Both the position numbers and the translations under genes were made by a program. From positions 1 through 26,314 of the forward strand of contig JASWJB010000464.1 in the NCBI GenBank assembly GCA_032433595.1: a stretch of 26,314 nt of DNA. The letters are read 5' to 3'. This DNA comes from Conoideocrella luteorostrata. Its lineage: Eukaryota; Ascomycota; Sordariomycetes; Hypocreales; Clavicipitaceae. Positions 1-9,916 of the stretch are shown piece by piece. The notes under the pieces were generated by a model. It did no database searches and was not told the DNA's origin. It saw nothing but the letters and a program-made list of their open reading frames with translations. Position 1 is the first letter of the stretch, and every line of letters starts with the position of its first letter.

Positions 1-503
1 GGAAGAGCTGGAACACTTCCGGGCATGCCGTCGGCGATCCATATTTAACTCTAAAAATATTAACCATTGGAAATTATGGGTATAAAACCGATCCGAAAAG
101 TCATCGAAGTCGTCCAGAGCGACATCGAAATACTTGTCTGTTGATCTACGCCGCGAAGTCAAATATTGTATGCCCTTCATGCAACCGGCAGCGGCGTCCA
201 GGTGGGGACGGGCCTCTGGAGTTTGTCGGCGGGGTTCCGGCCGGATCAGACGAGCTCTGCGGGAGGGAGGGGTCGTGCGATTACGCCATATGGAGAGAGG
301 TGATGTATAAGGAGGGCGATCTACGGAGTACTGAGACCCCATCTATCTCTTTAGTCTCATACAAATCATCCATCAAGCCAACTATTAGAGGGCGGCGGAG
401 AATATTCGAATATAATCCGATAGCCTATTTTTAAAACATAACCAATTTTAATTACATCTGGGGCTACCCGTTGAGTAACCGTCTTAACTACCAACCCGTC
501 ACC
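1..503. other. Left-edge intergenic region, upstream of the oxygenase gene
   Basis: I find no convincing gene here. The stretch contains a TATA-like string (tataaaa, about 80-86), a copy of the TACGGAGTA motif at 322-330, and AT-rich DNA from about 395 to 460. It probably holds the promoter and 5' leader of the oxygenase that starts at 504. An open frame at 141-434 starts with TTG, has no recognisable domain and is not called. Confidence 0.5.
322..330 (-). repeat. TACTCCGTA motif, copy 1
   Basis: Exact 9-mer, read here as TACGGAGTA on the + strand. It lies about 175 bp upstream of the oxygenase ATG. It belongs to the dispersed intergenic motif set described in the findings. Confidence 0.7.
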
Positions 504-1806
504 ATGTCATTCACGTCGATCCCCATTCTGGATCTAGAGCTTGCCAGGAACCCAGATACCAAACCCCAGTTCTTGGAGCAACTTCGCCATGCCCTAATGG
601 AAGTAGGCTTCCTGTACCTAAAGAATGTCGGCATCCCAGAGGACCTCTTCCAACAAGTCATTCACAAGGGCAAAGCTTTTTTCGACATCCCCTTGGAAGA
701 GAAGTACGTCTTAAATGATATAAGCCCCAGCCCTTGGCATTCCTCTCCACCATCTAACCACCAGATGAAGAAATCCCATCTTTTGCTAACAACCCACCCC
801 CCTCCCTTCCAAAAATTACAGGCTGAAAATCGAAATGAAAAACGCCAACTCGTTCCTCGGATACTCTCGCCTATCTGCCGAAATCACCGCCGGCGAAACC
901 GACCACCGCGAACAGATCGACCTCTCCACCGAACATGCCATACCCGACCCCGGATCGCCGTTATACTACAACCTACTATCGCCCAATCAGTGGCCCTCTG
1001 AGACATACGCGCCGGGATTCCGCGCCACATACGCAGAATACATGCATCGCATGGGCGACATCTCTATATACTTCACATCGCTCATCGCCGAGGCCATCAA
1101 GCTGCCCAGCGACGCCTTCAACAAGTACTTTGACGAGGAGCAGCAGCATAAGCTGAAGATCGTGAAGTATCCCGACATGGGGGAGTTGGGACCACGTACC
1201 GGCGGCGCCACTCAAGGACAAGGCGTGGGACCACACAAGGACAGCATGTTGACGAGCTACCTGCTTCAGGCGACTTCCCATAAGGGACTGCAGGTCCAGA
1301 ATGTTCAGGGTCGGTGGATTGACTGTCCACCCATTGATGAAACTTTGGTTGTCGCTATTGGGCAGGGAATGGAGGCCCTGACACAGGGTGTGTGCGTGTC
1401 AACCACACATAGGGTTTTGTCGCCGGCTGCTGGGTCAGGGGCGCGGTTTTCAATCCCTTTCTTTCAGGGTGTCAAGCTTGATGCCGATTTTGATGATTTG
1501 GAGACGGTGGGGGTTGGAAAGGTGCCCGACGAGGTGAGGGAGCAGAGGCAGAAGGTGATTGAGCGGACAGGCGGGAGGATTGATGATGTGGAGTTCACAT
1601 TTAGAAAGGGTGCCGTGGCAAAGACGTTGGGTGAGGCTACGCTCCGGAATAGAGTCAAGAGTCACCCAGACGTGGGGGAGAGGTGGTATCCGGATATTTT
1701 GAGGGCTATACGAGAGGAGCAGGCTGCTTCAGCAAAGGCTAGGCAGGCATCATCTGCTCATGAGCCGAGCGGAGGATTTACTCCCAAGGCTGTTGAAGCT
1801 CATTGA
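504..1806 (+). CDS. 2-oxoglutarate/Fe(II)-dependent oxygenase, isopenicillin N synthase-like family
   Basis: The CDS is join(504..703,822..1806), 394 aa. The intron at 704-821 begins GTACGTC, carries a CTAAC branch site near 786 and ends in ACAG. Splicing gives the continuous family sequence LEEKLKIEMKN. The N-terminal DIOX_N-like part covers about residues 4-130. The C-terminal double-stranded beta-helix domain carries the iron ligands H205 and D207 (GPHKDS) and H263 (TTHR). The 2-oxoglutarate-binding R-x-S motif is R275-S277 (ARFSIPFF). Enzymes of this family couple decarboxylation of 2-oxoglutarate to oxidation of a small molecule, and all core residues are present, so the enzyme is probably active. 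The substrate cannot be told from sequence, and no biosynthetic genes lie beside it. The ATG at 504 is the first in frame and sits in a good context (accATGt). The C-terminal 40 or so residues are Ala/Ser-rich and divergent. The gene is convergent with the next one. Confidence 0.92.
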
Positions 1807-2114
1807 TGTGATTAAAGGCGTCATATGCAAGTGTTTTCTGAGGGGGTTTGGGCAGGCGACGATTCAATGTGATAGTCAAAGAATGTTTTATAATCATGTA
1901 AAAGAGAAAAAAATCACCACAAACCATGCACATGTCTACGTCTACAACTCACCACTACGCCGCTTTACGTCCCCAATGTCCTCAATGCCGACGCCAGCGC
2001 TAAAATGATAATAACTAGCTCTTCTCCTTTCTCTAAACCCCAACACCTTGTCAAGCAACAAGGTCAACTCCTAGAAAACGAAGAGCGCCCTCCCTCATCA
2101 CGTAGAGGTCTAGC
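1807..2114. other. Convergent 3' spacer
   Basis: This 308-bp spacer separates the stop codons of the oxygenase (+) and the small zinc-finger gene (-). It is AT-rich (for example 1875-1925) and probably holds both 3' UTRs. I see no gene in it. Confidence 0.6.
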
Positions 2115-2595
2115 CTAGCTTGACTTGCCGGGGAAGCAATCAGAAATTCCCTTACTATGCTTGTTCTCAGCATGCTCCAGCAGACTAAATTGTTGCCACA
2201 AAATATATTAGCACGCTCCATCAAAGCAAGTAGAACCTTTATCTTCAGTTGGTGTATGCATATGGAATTCTGTCATTCGGAAGTACGCACGCAGGAGCCT
2301 TGGTGGTAGAAAGAAACGTGGCCTTGCAAACCTGGCACTGGATATTCATAGCTTGCTGGTTCTGTATCACAAATGATGTCAGTAGGAGTCAAAAGAAATA
2401 TATGTCTATGTTACGATAGGCAGAAAAGGGACATGTACGTACAACTTTGAGCTGCGACTTGGCGACTTTGGTGTCTTTTGCATTGCGCTCACGCTTCTGC
2501 TGTGCTCTAGCGCCCTGTTTGCTGGGTCAGCAAGCCCGCAAGGTGAAACCACTAGGGAGATAGAATCGAATGAGGGCTCTTCGTACGTTACCCAT
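2115..2595 (-). CDS. Small SERF-like / C2H2 zinc-finger protein (ZNF706 / At2g23090 type)
   Basis: The CDS is complement(join(2115..2184,2291..2361,2443..2514,2587..2595)), 73 aa, and it is too fragmented to appear as one reading frame. The first coding exon is only 9 nt (Met-Gly-Asn). The second continues GARAQQKRERNAKD, which recreates the conserved MGNGA start of this family. Residues 4-27 form a basic, 4F5/SERF-like helix. Residues 36-60 form a CxxC...HxxxxH zinc site (C36, C39, H55, H60), followed by the usual family ending with DCFPG. The three introns have GTACG, GTACG and GTGCG donors and CAG, CAG and TAG acceptors, with TGCTAAT as branch site in the last. Relatives are small conserved eukaryotic proteins linked to RNA or protein-aggregation biology. 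The exact role is not established, so I give no symbol. The gene is divergent from the GH55 gene. Confidence 0.88.
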
Positions 2596-4018
2596 GTCTG
2601 CTGATTGGTGGATTGAGAAGTAAAGTTGCCGAGAGCGCGAGTGTCGATGTGAGCGGGAATTCGGCGAAAGAAAGCGAGGCGCCGGTTTAGCGGCGGGGAG
2701 TGTCGGTAGAGTCGGGGATAAACTGGGTAGTTACAGACAGATAAGCGCAGGTCAAGCGGGATAGACTGTTCAAAATGACTAGACTATAGCCGGGGCAAGA
2801 AACGGGACGGGAAAAGAAGTCTTTGTAGGATTGTCCAACGCGATCGCAAGAGAAGGGAAAGAGGAAGGTGTGGTAAGAACAGGGTGGGCTTTAGGGGTCG
2901 TAAGTGGCGGCAGTGGTGGAAAATTTGCTCCGGCCGGCTTTCGAACATGTGCGGTGCTCCTGCCAAGTGGTGGCTCCTTCCTTCAGAGGCACATAGACAA
3001 ATCCGCTGCGTGGAGTGGCAACGTTCGGTCCTTTTCATAGACGGGGTCTGCCCTTCACAACACCAGCCCACTTCACAAAGCCCGAGGTACTCTCACCAAT
3101 CCCCAATCTGGACATATTTGTAGAAGATTGTTCAAGCCATGATCTCCACCGGCACGTTCAATCTGGCGTGGGTGTGGTTGTACTCCAGAGTTCAAGCGAT
3201 TTAAAACACAGCAAGTTCGGCGTTTTGGTTAAATGCGATGATCGACTTGGGTATGTCGATTAATTCTACCGGTTTCAGAGGCACTCTCAGTGCAGAAGAA
3301 GTAGCACCGCCGACTCTTATCTGGAGTAGTTATGGGTGTTGGCATCATAGTATTCGAACGGAACATTGCCATGGCACCTTACGCTGGCTTACCCAAGACC
3401 CTTCAGGGGCGCCGATGGTAACGCGGAGGGTCAGCACCACCAGAGGATTACTATCAATACTCGCCAAGACCGCCAGCAGCGATGCTAGTAAGGCTGGCTA
3501 GAAGCTCCAATGGAGCGTGGACCCGATGTGCTATGCCGATCAGGGGAATCCGCCGCGATTGAAATTGTTCCTGGTTACAACACGGTGTTACATTGGTGTA
3601 AGCTGGACAGCTCTTAGTTGTGCCTCACCCCAGCTGCAGCTATTAGATTCGACAAGGATAACTCTTAGCTATCATTGATGTGTACTTTATAATGAGGCGA
3701 ATCATAGACCCTAATTTGGACTACAGCTTGGAAGCATTGTATATTTCTTTGCCAGCGAATGGTTCGACTGTGGGCTGCAGTTACATCGAGCACCCCTGTT
3801 AGGACCCAGAGTGGAATTCGGGAGGTATAAGTCACCGATTGCATAGAACACTCCAACGTCATTTGAACCAGAGATGCCCGCTTACGATGGCGGCGATGGC
3901 GGCGAGGTTAAAGGAGTATATAGAGTTGCCATCCCCCAGTCTCCAAGTCTGCTCGTTCTGCTTCGTCAAGCAAAGTGCCGGCCGTATTTTCAATTTTATG
4001 CAACATTGCTGTCGCAAA
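2596..4018. other. Divergent intergenic region between the zinc-finger gene and the GH55 gene
   Basis: This spacer is about 1.4 kb. Short open frames occur on both strands (for example 2784-3071 on -, 3238-3501 on +), but none shows a domain, convincing introns or a secretion signal. The left 200 bp probably hold the promoter and leader of the zinc-finger gene. The right end holds the GH55 promoter, including a TATA-like element near 3917. Confidence 0.55.
3917..3922 (+). promoter_or_regulatory. TATA-like element of the GH55 gene
   Basis: The string TATATA (within GTATATAG) lies about 97 bp upstream of the chosen ATG at 4019. This supports 4019 over the in-frame ATG codons at or upstream of 3926, which lie too close to or before this element. 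The assignment rests on position and sequence only. Confidence 0.4.
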
Positions 4019-6742
4019 ATGGTCCATCACACAGCGGCCCTCACTGCCGTACTGGCAATTGTAGCCTCTGGCAGTCCGGCGTCTTTGGGCAACGATGCTA
4101 GGGATATCAAGAGCATAACATCCAAAGTGGCCGCTTCTGGAACCAGCTTCTGGTATGCCAACATGGACCATACTAGTGGCGATGTTCGTGGGTATGCGCC
4201 GGATCTTGAAGGAGATTACACCTACCCTGTGTACGTCGCTGTGAACCCAGGAGACGGAAATGCAATCCAAGACGCCATCGATCAAAATCAGGGCGGCCAG
4301 CGTAAGTCCCAATGGTGGGCTTCTCAGACTAGAGTGAGTGTCCCTGGGCTGCAAAATCATGATGGAGCCATGTTGAAGCAAATGGAGGGTAACACGTATT
4401 CTTCTTCGTTTAGGTTGTCTACCTTCCCCCTGGAACATATGAGGTCGGCAGTCAAATCAAGATGCGTACCGGTACCATCTTGATGGGTGATGCAACAAAT
4501 GTAAATCAACTCTACGTGCTCGTGGTAGATTTTCAGTTCTAACATTCCGGCCTCGCTGATAGCCTCCGACTATCAAGGCTTCTAGAAACTTCGGAGGAGA
4601 ACGACAACTCATCAAGGGTAAGCTTACATCAAGATGGCAAACACCGTGCTATACCTAACCATTGCGCTCTTCATTATCTAGGCTTTGACCAGGACCACAC
4701 CGGTACCGGCGAGCTCAGCTTCACAATTGGGTTGAAAAATGTCATCATTGATACAACGAATGTTGACGGAAGTAAGTTTGAATATACTGAAAGGCCACCA
4801 AAAAAATTGAAAATTGGTGGTCCCCCATCAGGAAAAGATCTAACCAAGTACAGATTCCGACTTCAAGGCAATTAATTGGCGTGTGGCCCAAGGCTCCCAG
4901 ATGCAAAATGTCAAGATCGTGATGCCCACTTCTGGCTCGGGTAACGGACACACTGGTATCTGGGTTGGCCAAGGTTCTTCGCTGGGCGTCTCCGATGTAC
5001 GCATTGAGCGTGGTTGGAATGGAATCTTCCACAATGGACACCAGCAGATGGCCTACAAGAACATCAACTTTTTTCAGAATACCAACGGTTTGCGAATTGA
5101 TGGAGGAGATACTATTTCACTGACTGGCTCTACATTTGATACTGTCGGTAACGCTGTCATCCACACCGGAGGGTCTCCCTGGATTGCCATGATTGACTGC
5201 AAGTCAGTCAATTCGGGAGTTACCTTCAGCACAACCCAATACCCTTCTCTTCTCATTGAGAACTTGGAGAAGGACACGCAGTCTCATATCGTCGTTTGGA
5301 ACAACAACGACGTCGTACTCCGTGGTGGTCCCTCGCACATTGACCAGTTCACGTATGCCAATACCTACGGTCGCAGCCCCATCTACGGTCCAGTTTCTGA
5401 TGGTGCCAGCAACCGTCCGGGTTCTTTGGTGCGAGGCGGCAAGTATCCATCTATCGTTGCACCTAACTATAGTGACAAGACCACTGCCGACTTCATCAAC
5501 ATCAAGGACCCAAAGCAGAACGGTGGCCACAAGGTGCTTGGTGACCACAGCAAGGACGAATCAGGGGTTCTTAACCAGATTCTTGCTTATGCCGCCCAGC
5601 AGGGCAAGATTGCGTACTTCCCATTTGGCAAGTATCGCGTTGATTCGACACTTTTTATACCCCCTGGAACCCAGATTGTCGGCGAAGCCTGGTCAACCAT
5701 AATGGGAAGTGGTGAGTTCTTCAGTCACGAGGATAACCCGAAGCCTGTTGTTTCCGTTGGAAAGAGCGGAGACCGGGGTATTGCCCATATTCAAGACATG
5801 CGAATTACCGTTGCCGAGCCCCTTGCTGGAGCGATTCTAGTGCAGATCAACATGGCGGGCAACTCTCCTGGCGATGTTGCCATCTGGAACTCTCTCATCA
5901 TAGTTGGTGGTACCGCTGGGTCCAAGGGTATCAACGATCAATGTGGCGATGCCTCAAACCAGTGCAAGGGTGCTTTCCTTGGGCTGCATTTCACCAAGTC
6001 TTCATCTGCTTATGTCGAAAACACCTGGGTTTGGGTGGCCGACCACAACTCCGAAGGCGGCGGCGGCTGCAACATTGCCGGCAAGGGTGGTGTACTTGTC
6101 CAAGCCACCAAAGGCACCTGGCTCCATGCTCTAGGTAGTGAGCATTGGTGGCTATATCAGCTTAACCTGTGGGAGGCTCAGAATGTGTTCGTCTCTATGC
6201 TCCAAGCCGAGACCAATTATGACCAGGGCTCGCAATCTCCGCAATTCCCCCCAGCTCCATGGAAAGCGAACGTTCAAGGCTGGAACGATCCCGACTTTTC
6301 CTGGTGCGGTGGTGGTGATGGATATTGCCGCAAAGGCTATTCTAACTTCATCACTGGTGGTTCTGGCATTCGTCACTATGCAAGTGCTGCGTGGGATTTC
6401 TTCCGCGGTCCTGGCTACAACAGTTGTGACAAAGGCGACCAAGATCCATGGAGATGTACCAGTACGTGCTTCTATTTTTTTTTTTTTACCCTCAGATTAT
6501 ATGCAGCTCTTACGCTCAATTGCTATGACTTTGAACAATTTTACTAACTCCTAGGCTCTTAATTTGTAGATGTCATGCACTGGATCTCCAAGCAGCCTTC
6601 TGATCTTCAAATATTTGGAATCTGCTCCAAGTCGGCCTATAATGCGCTACGTCTCGCCAATGGGCAGTTTGTGCGGTCTCAATCCGGTTTCACTGGCGGC
6701 TGGCCTGGGACTGGCGCCGACCTCGGTGTCTATAAGGCTTAA
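4019..6742 (+). CDS. Secreted glycoside hydrolase family 55 exo-beta-1,3-glucanase
   Basis: The CDS is join(4019..4333,4414..4500,4563..4617,4682..4771,4854..6461,6570..6742), 775 aa. All junctions keep frame and restore family sequence, for example TRVVYLPPGTYEV across intron 1. The protein starts with a hydrophobic signal peptide of about 20-25 residues (MVHHTAALTAVLAIVASGSP). Two pectate-lyase-like beta-helix modules follow, as in GH55: FWYANMDH and GDYTYPVYVAVNPGDG at the first, and the second from about residue 400 with AYFPFGKYRVDSTLF. Glutamates E612 (GSEHWW) and E635 (LQAETNYDQ) are present, 23 residues apart, matching the pair implicated in catalysis in the Phanerochaete enzyme. GH55 enzymes release glucose or short units from the ends of beta-1,3-glucan outside the cell, for wall remodelling or attack on other fungi. 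The ATG at 4019 has an ideal context (aaaATGg). The last intron contains a 13-T run. Confidence 0.95.
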
Positions 6743-7232
6743 GGTGATATTTTAGCGGGTTGAACAGTTCGGTTTGTAAATAAGACTAAGCTGCGAGAAG
6801 AGATTGGAACTTGACATATTATTTCCCAGTGTATATATTCAATTCAATTCAATTCACCAGCGTTCTTCGTCGTTATCTCATCATGGCTCGACCAGCCCCT
6901 TACTTACATATCAAATAGGTCGTGGCTTTCTAAGCCCGTACTTCTTCCGAGCTTCTCAATCGGCTATATTATAAAGCGTGGGGAGAGTGGGAAGAGAGGG
7001 AAGGGGAGGGGGGTCATGACTACTTCGGCCTTGAACATAAATACACTACTAAGAGTAGCTGAATAAAAACCATGCACGAGGAATAACATAGCATGGACGA
7101 ATACTCTTACCAGTCCTATAACAAGTCATACATGATACGGCCGTCATAAAGCCATCTTCCCACTTCGCGTTCCACTTCCACATGCAGCTGTGTTAAATTC
7201 CTACAAATTCAAGGTATAACTTGTCCCAAATA
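6743..7232. other. Convergent 3' spacer
   Basis: This spacer is about 490 bp, between the GH55 and HhH stop codons. It holds four imperfect copies of AATTC (6837-6856), a G-rich stretch around 6980-7015 and an AATAAA string near 7062. It probably contains two 3' UTRs. No gene is seen. Confidence 0.55.
6837..6856. repeat. Short AATTC tandem repeat
   Basis: About four copies of the pentamer AATTC lie about 95-115 bp after the GH55 stop codon. It is a minor microsatellite in the 3' flank. Confidence 0.7.
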
Positions 7233-8295
7233 TTACGCCTTCCGGCGTTTTGATCGCCGCAGACCCGGCTCCTCGGGAACCACCTCCTTCTCCTCATGTC
7301 CAGCCCCTCGCTTCACAGACTCTCTCTTCTCTTCCCTCTTCGCCTTCTGCCCCCCCGTCTTCGTCTCCGCCTTGCTCTTCGCACTCTTCTTCATCCCCTT
7401 CTCACCGTTCGCGACCCCCTCATCGGCCCTCTTCATCAGCACATAAGCCACCTTTTCTACATCCACCATCTCCACGCCCAACCGCCTCCCCAGGCTCGTC
7501 GCCCGCTCAAACAACTCCCCATACTCCTTGGCGTTATACTTGATCACATCCCTCTTACCCCCACAGCACAGCCACCAGTACGCCTCGTCCGAGAAGAATA
7601 TCACGCCCTGGGGATCATGTACATTTAGCAGCAGGGATGCCGTGGCCGGCCCTATGCCCTTGAGCTTGGTGAGCACATCGAGGGCCTTTCGGGCATTGGC
7701 ATTGGCATTAGAAAGAGAAGAGGCAGGGCTGGTGCGGTATGCGCTCACGGCGGAGGATATGATGGCCTTGACGGTGTTTGCGTCATTAGACGCGACGAGC
7801 TTCATGAGCGTAGGGCGGAATTTACCGTGTCGTCTTGCCGGTGAGAGGGGGTTAGCATAACAACGAATGAGCCTTGTTGTTTGGGGAGATTTGGGGGGAA
7901 GAGGACGGATCGATAGTTCATGACAGTACAGTTTCCACTCTACCAATGTTTGGACGTCTGACAGCGTCATTTCCCGAGGGCCTCCTTCCTCCCTGCTGAA
8001 TATCCACAAGGCCTTGCCATACCGGTAGGCATCTAGTTCCCCAAGCGTCTTTTGGCCAGGTTTCGCTAGTTACGTTACGTTAACTCCACGTCAGTTGTGC
8101 ACTCGGCCAACGCGTTCTATAACTATGGTTTTTTTTTTTTTTTTGGAGAGGGGGTATCTGTGCTGGTAAGATAGTTCTTCACCTACCGCCTTTGCTTTCA
8201 GATATGGCTTCCACTAATGCCGGATAGTTGGCCAGGAGAGCCTCGAATTCGACTTTGGATATGCTGTTGCTATCGACGGGCATGACGCGCGACAT
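7233..8295 (-). CDS. Conserved helix-hairpin-helix protein of unknown function, basic C-terminal tail
   Basis: The CDS is complement(join(7233..7833,7930..8065,8187..8295)), 281 aa. Intron 1 (GTAGGTG..CTAG) holds a 16-base poly-T run as read on the + strand. Intron 2 is 96 nt, starts GTACTG, has GCTAAC near its end, and contains no in-frame stop. Splicing it out gives EWKLRHGKFRPTLMKLV, which reads as a conserved core. A clear helix-hairpin-helix motif, LTKLKGIGPATASLLL, sits at about residues 136-151, followed by FFSDEAYWWLCCGGK at 161-175. HhH motifs bind DNA backbone non-specifically in glycosylases and related enzymes. I see no glycosylase catalytic aspartate arrangement I would trust. 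The tail from about 223 on is Lys/Glu-rich and ends in a nuclear-signal-like RRSKRRKA. A nuclear DNA-associated role is inference. The start ATG at 8295 is the first in frame after the upstream sequence, with a second Met at residue 5. Confidence 0.85.
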
Positions 8296-8460
8296 GTTAC
8301 CCGCAAGTTATGTGCGCCGTTTCGCCGTTTTCTTGTGTCGCGCCGTCGAGGCTCGATGCTCAGAATGTTCAGTGCTGGCTCCGGCTGTCTAGGCAGGGCT
8401 GATAAAGGGACGGTATCTGAGGTGAAAATGTATTGAACAGCATCAGATCTTGAGGCTACC

Positions 8461-8469
8461 TACGGAGTA
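8461..8469 (-). repeat. TACTCCGTA motif, copy 2
   Basis: Exact 9-mer, TACGGAGTA on the + strand, about 166 bp upstream of the HhH-gene ATG. Confidence 0.7.
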
Positions 8470-8610
8470 GCAGGAAGGTGAACTGTTCGGCATACATAGC
8501 ACCTAAGTTAATTACGGGGTAACTAACTAACTAGCTCGACTTCCCCATACAAGCCCAAGTGGAACCCGCCGCATGGGCGTATAATACTAGTTAGTATAAT
8601 ACAATTATAG

Positions 8611-8619
8611 TACGGAGTA
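8611..8619 (-). repeat. TACTCCGTA motif, copy 3
   Basis: Exact 9-mer in the wider near-palindrome GTACGGAGTAC. It lies 17 bp after an ACTAGTTAG string (8586-8594). Confidence 0.7.
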
Positions 8620-8668
8620 CATGCTCCATGAGTCCATCCCTAGTGGTGACCTGCATAACCCTAAGCAT

Positions 8669-8760
8669 GCTCACTCACTCTCATGCTCACTCACACTCAT
8701 ACTCACACACACGCACACTCACTGTGAAGGCCGCCCACTCACTCACTCGCTCACTTACTG
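8669..8760. repeat. CACT/CACA-rich simple-sequence tract
   Basis: Imperfect repeats of CTCA, CACT and CA, interrupted by a short unique stretch around 8722-8735. This is low-complexity DNA, not a coding signal. Confidence 0.75.
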
Positions 8761-9489
8761 TCCCCCCTCTCACGCTAATAGCGAACTGCCGCCATCATGG
8801 ACGAATCCGCAACTGACGCCCATCCACACTCGGAAGTCCACCATGCTGCACTCTCCCACACTATGTCTACTGGGGCAGTCCCATCATGAAGAGATGGCCG
8901 CGTGTCAGAAGAAAATGGGCAACGGAAAATGGGAAACGAGACTTTTCATAGCACCTTGGATGTTCATGATGCGGGGCTATAAAGAAGGGTGGCGTTTGTC
9001 CCATTGATGAATCACCTCCCGCTCTGCTCTCTCACTTCTTCCTCCGCATCATACCTTCTTCGTATGTGCTTCCTCTCCAGCGCTGCAAGGAGGCTGGATG
9101 GCTATCCTGAAGCTATCTGGAGGCTGTACACCTTATTTTCCTTTCCGTCATATCGCATTCAGTATCTTCATATCCATTCTTCAAGAAATGATATTCCATA
9201 CAGTAGCCAGAACTGATTCTCTTCTAATCTACGTCGTAACGTCGCACAACCCGAGTTGCTACACAGACAGTACCCAGCACCCAGCCCCCAAGAGACCCAT
9301 TATCCCTGTGTAACTCAACCCGCAGGATGAACATGCGCGCACTAGAGAACGAACCGATATTCGCTGTATCCTCAGCACCGCACTGCGCTGCCTGTACCCC
9401 CAAGAACACCACTCTCCTTGATCAGCTATACAGATCTCGTCAACCGAGCCACATTACCAACGGGCAGTCATCGTCTTGTTCTCTCCGCT

Positions 9490-9516
9490 ATGCTCATGCT
9501 CATGTTCATGCTCATA
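9490..9516. repeat. Imperfect CTCATG hexamer repeat
   Basis: About four copies of CTCATG with one TTCATG variant, in the spacer upstream of the GA tract. Confidence 0.7.
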
Positions 9517-9611
9517 GGTAGAACTCATCTTCAACAAATCCTTCTTCCTCTCAACAGTCCTGTTTTAGGCAGCAGTCACTTTATTTCCGTGCTCACCCGA
9601 AAAGAAGGAGA

Positions 9612-9613
<2 letters not shown>

Positions 9614-9669
<56 letters not shown>
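9614..9669. repeat. (GA)28 microsatellite
   Basis: An uninterrupted alternating GA tract of 56 nt, ending 25 nt before the ATG of the cysteine-rich ORF. If that ORF is expressed, the tract would sit in its 5' leader or core promoter. Its length makes it a likely polymorphic site. Confidence 0.95.
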
Positions 9670-9673
<4 letters not shown>

Positions 9674-9694
9674 AGGGAACATTAAAAGCTCATC

Positions 9695-9916
9695 ATGTGC
9701 GAAGAGCACTTCATCATTACCGAATGCGGCATCTGCCAACGTAGTCTCGGTATGAAAGACTTCATCGAACGTTGGTGTGACGAAGCCTGCGGGAAAGGCC
9801 GGAAGGGCTACTTCGGGGACTGTCCCCAAGGCATACAGCCCGTGGCAGTCACGCAGGCGGCGACGTGTGGACTGTGTAGGAGGGATCCAAAGAGAATGAA
9901 GAAGCCGGCGCACTGA
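9695..9916 (+). CDS. Hypothetical 73-aa cysteine-rich protein
   Basis: A single-exon frame of 73 aa with eight cysteines (2, 11, 14, 28, 32, 43, 58, 61), including two CxxC pairs (11/14 and 58/61) and a CxxxC (28/32). There is no signal peptide (it starts MCEEHFIITE), so it is not a classical secreted effector. The spacing suggests a small zinc-binding fold. It resembles the general style of short fungal proteins with an MC...CG start, but I cannot name a family. The ATG follows directly after the (GA)28 tract. The next gene, BAP31-like, is convergent. It is tentative because the frame is short and could have unseen exons. Confidence 0.5.
   Translation: MCEEHFIITECGICQRSLGMKDFIERWCDEACGKGRKGYFGDCPQGIQPVAVTQAATCGLCRRDPKRMKKPAH

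Larger units (their letters stand above)
8296..9694. other. Long divergent spacer rich in simple repeats
   Basis: This spacer of about 1.4 kb lies between the HhH gene and the cysteine-rich ORF. It contains two TACTCCGTA-type motifs (8461, 8611), ACTAGTTAG/AACTAACTA strings (8521-8594), a CACT/CACA-rich tract (8669-8760), a CTCATG repeat (9490-9516) and a long GA tract (9614-9669). No open frame in it has a recognisable domain. Confidence 0.55.

Noticed and set aside
141..434. 97-codon open frame at the left edge
   Set aside because: It starts with TTG, has no domain and no intron logic, and lies in the oxygenase promoter.
976..1281. Minus-strand open frames across the oxygenase gene
   Set aside because: They are antisense to clear family-conserved coding sequence and have no domain of their own.
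2784..3071. 95-codon minus-strand frame in the spacer
   Set aside because: It is unremarkable in composition, overlaps plus-strand frames and has no recognisable motif.
3839..4018. Upstream in-frame extension of the GH55 gene
   Set aside because: It would place about 60 residues before an obvious signal peptide and would include the TATA-like element at 3917.
3908..4438. 176-codon minus-strand frame over the start of the GH55 gene
   Set aside because: It is antisense to the signal peptide and first exons of GH55, and it has no domain.
504..6742. Possible secondary-metabolite cluster around the oxygenase
   Set aside because: There is no synthase, transporter or pathway regulator nearby. The neighbours are a zinc-finger protein and a wall glucanase.
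8669..8760. Possible CRISPR-like or regulatory repeat array
   Set aside because: The units are 2-4 nt simple sequence without spacers, and the host is a eukaryote.
9418..9744. 108-codon frame with an Arg-Glu repeat
   Set aside because: The repeat is only the translation of the (GA)28 microsatellite.
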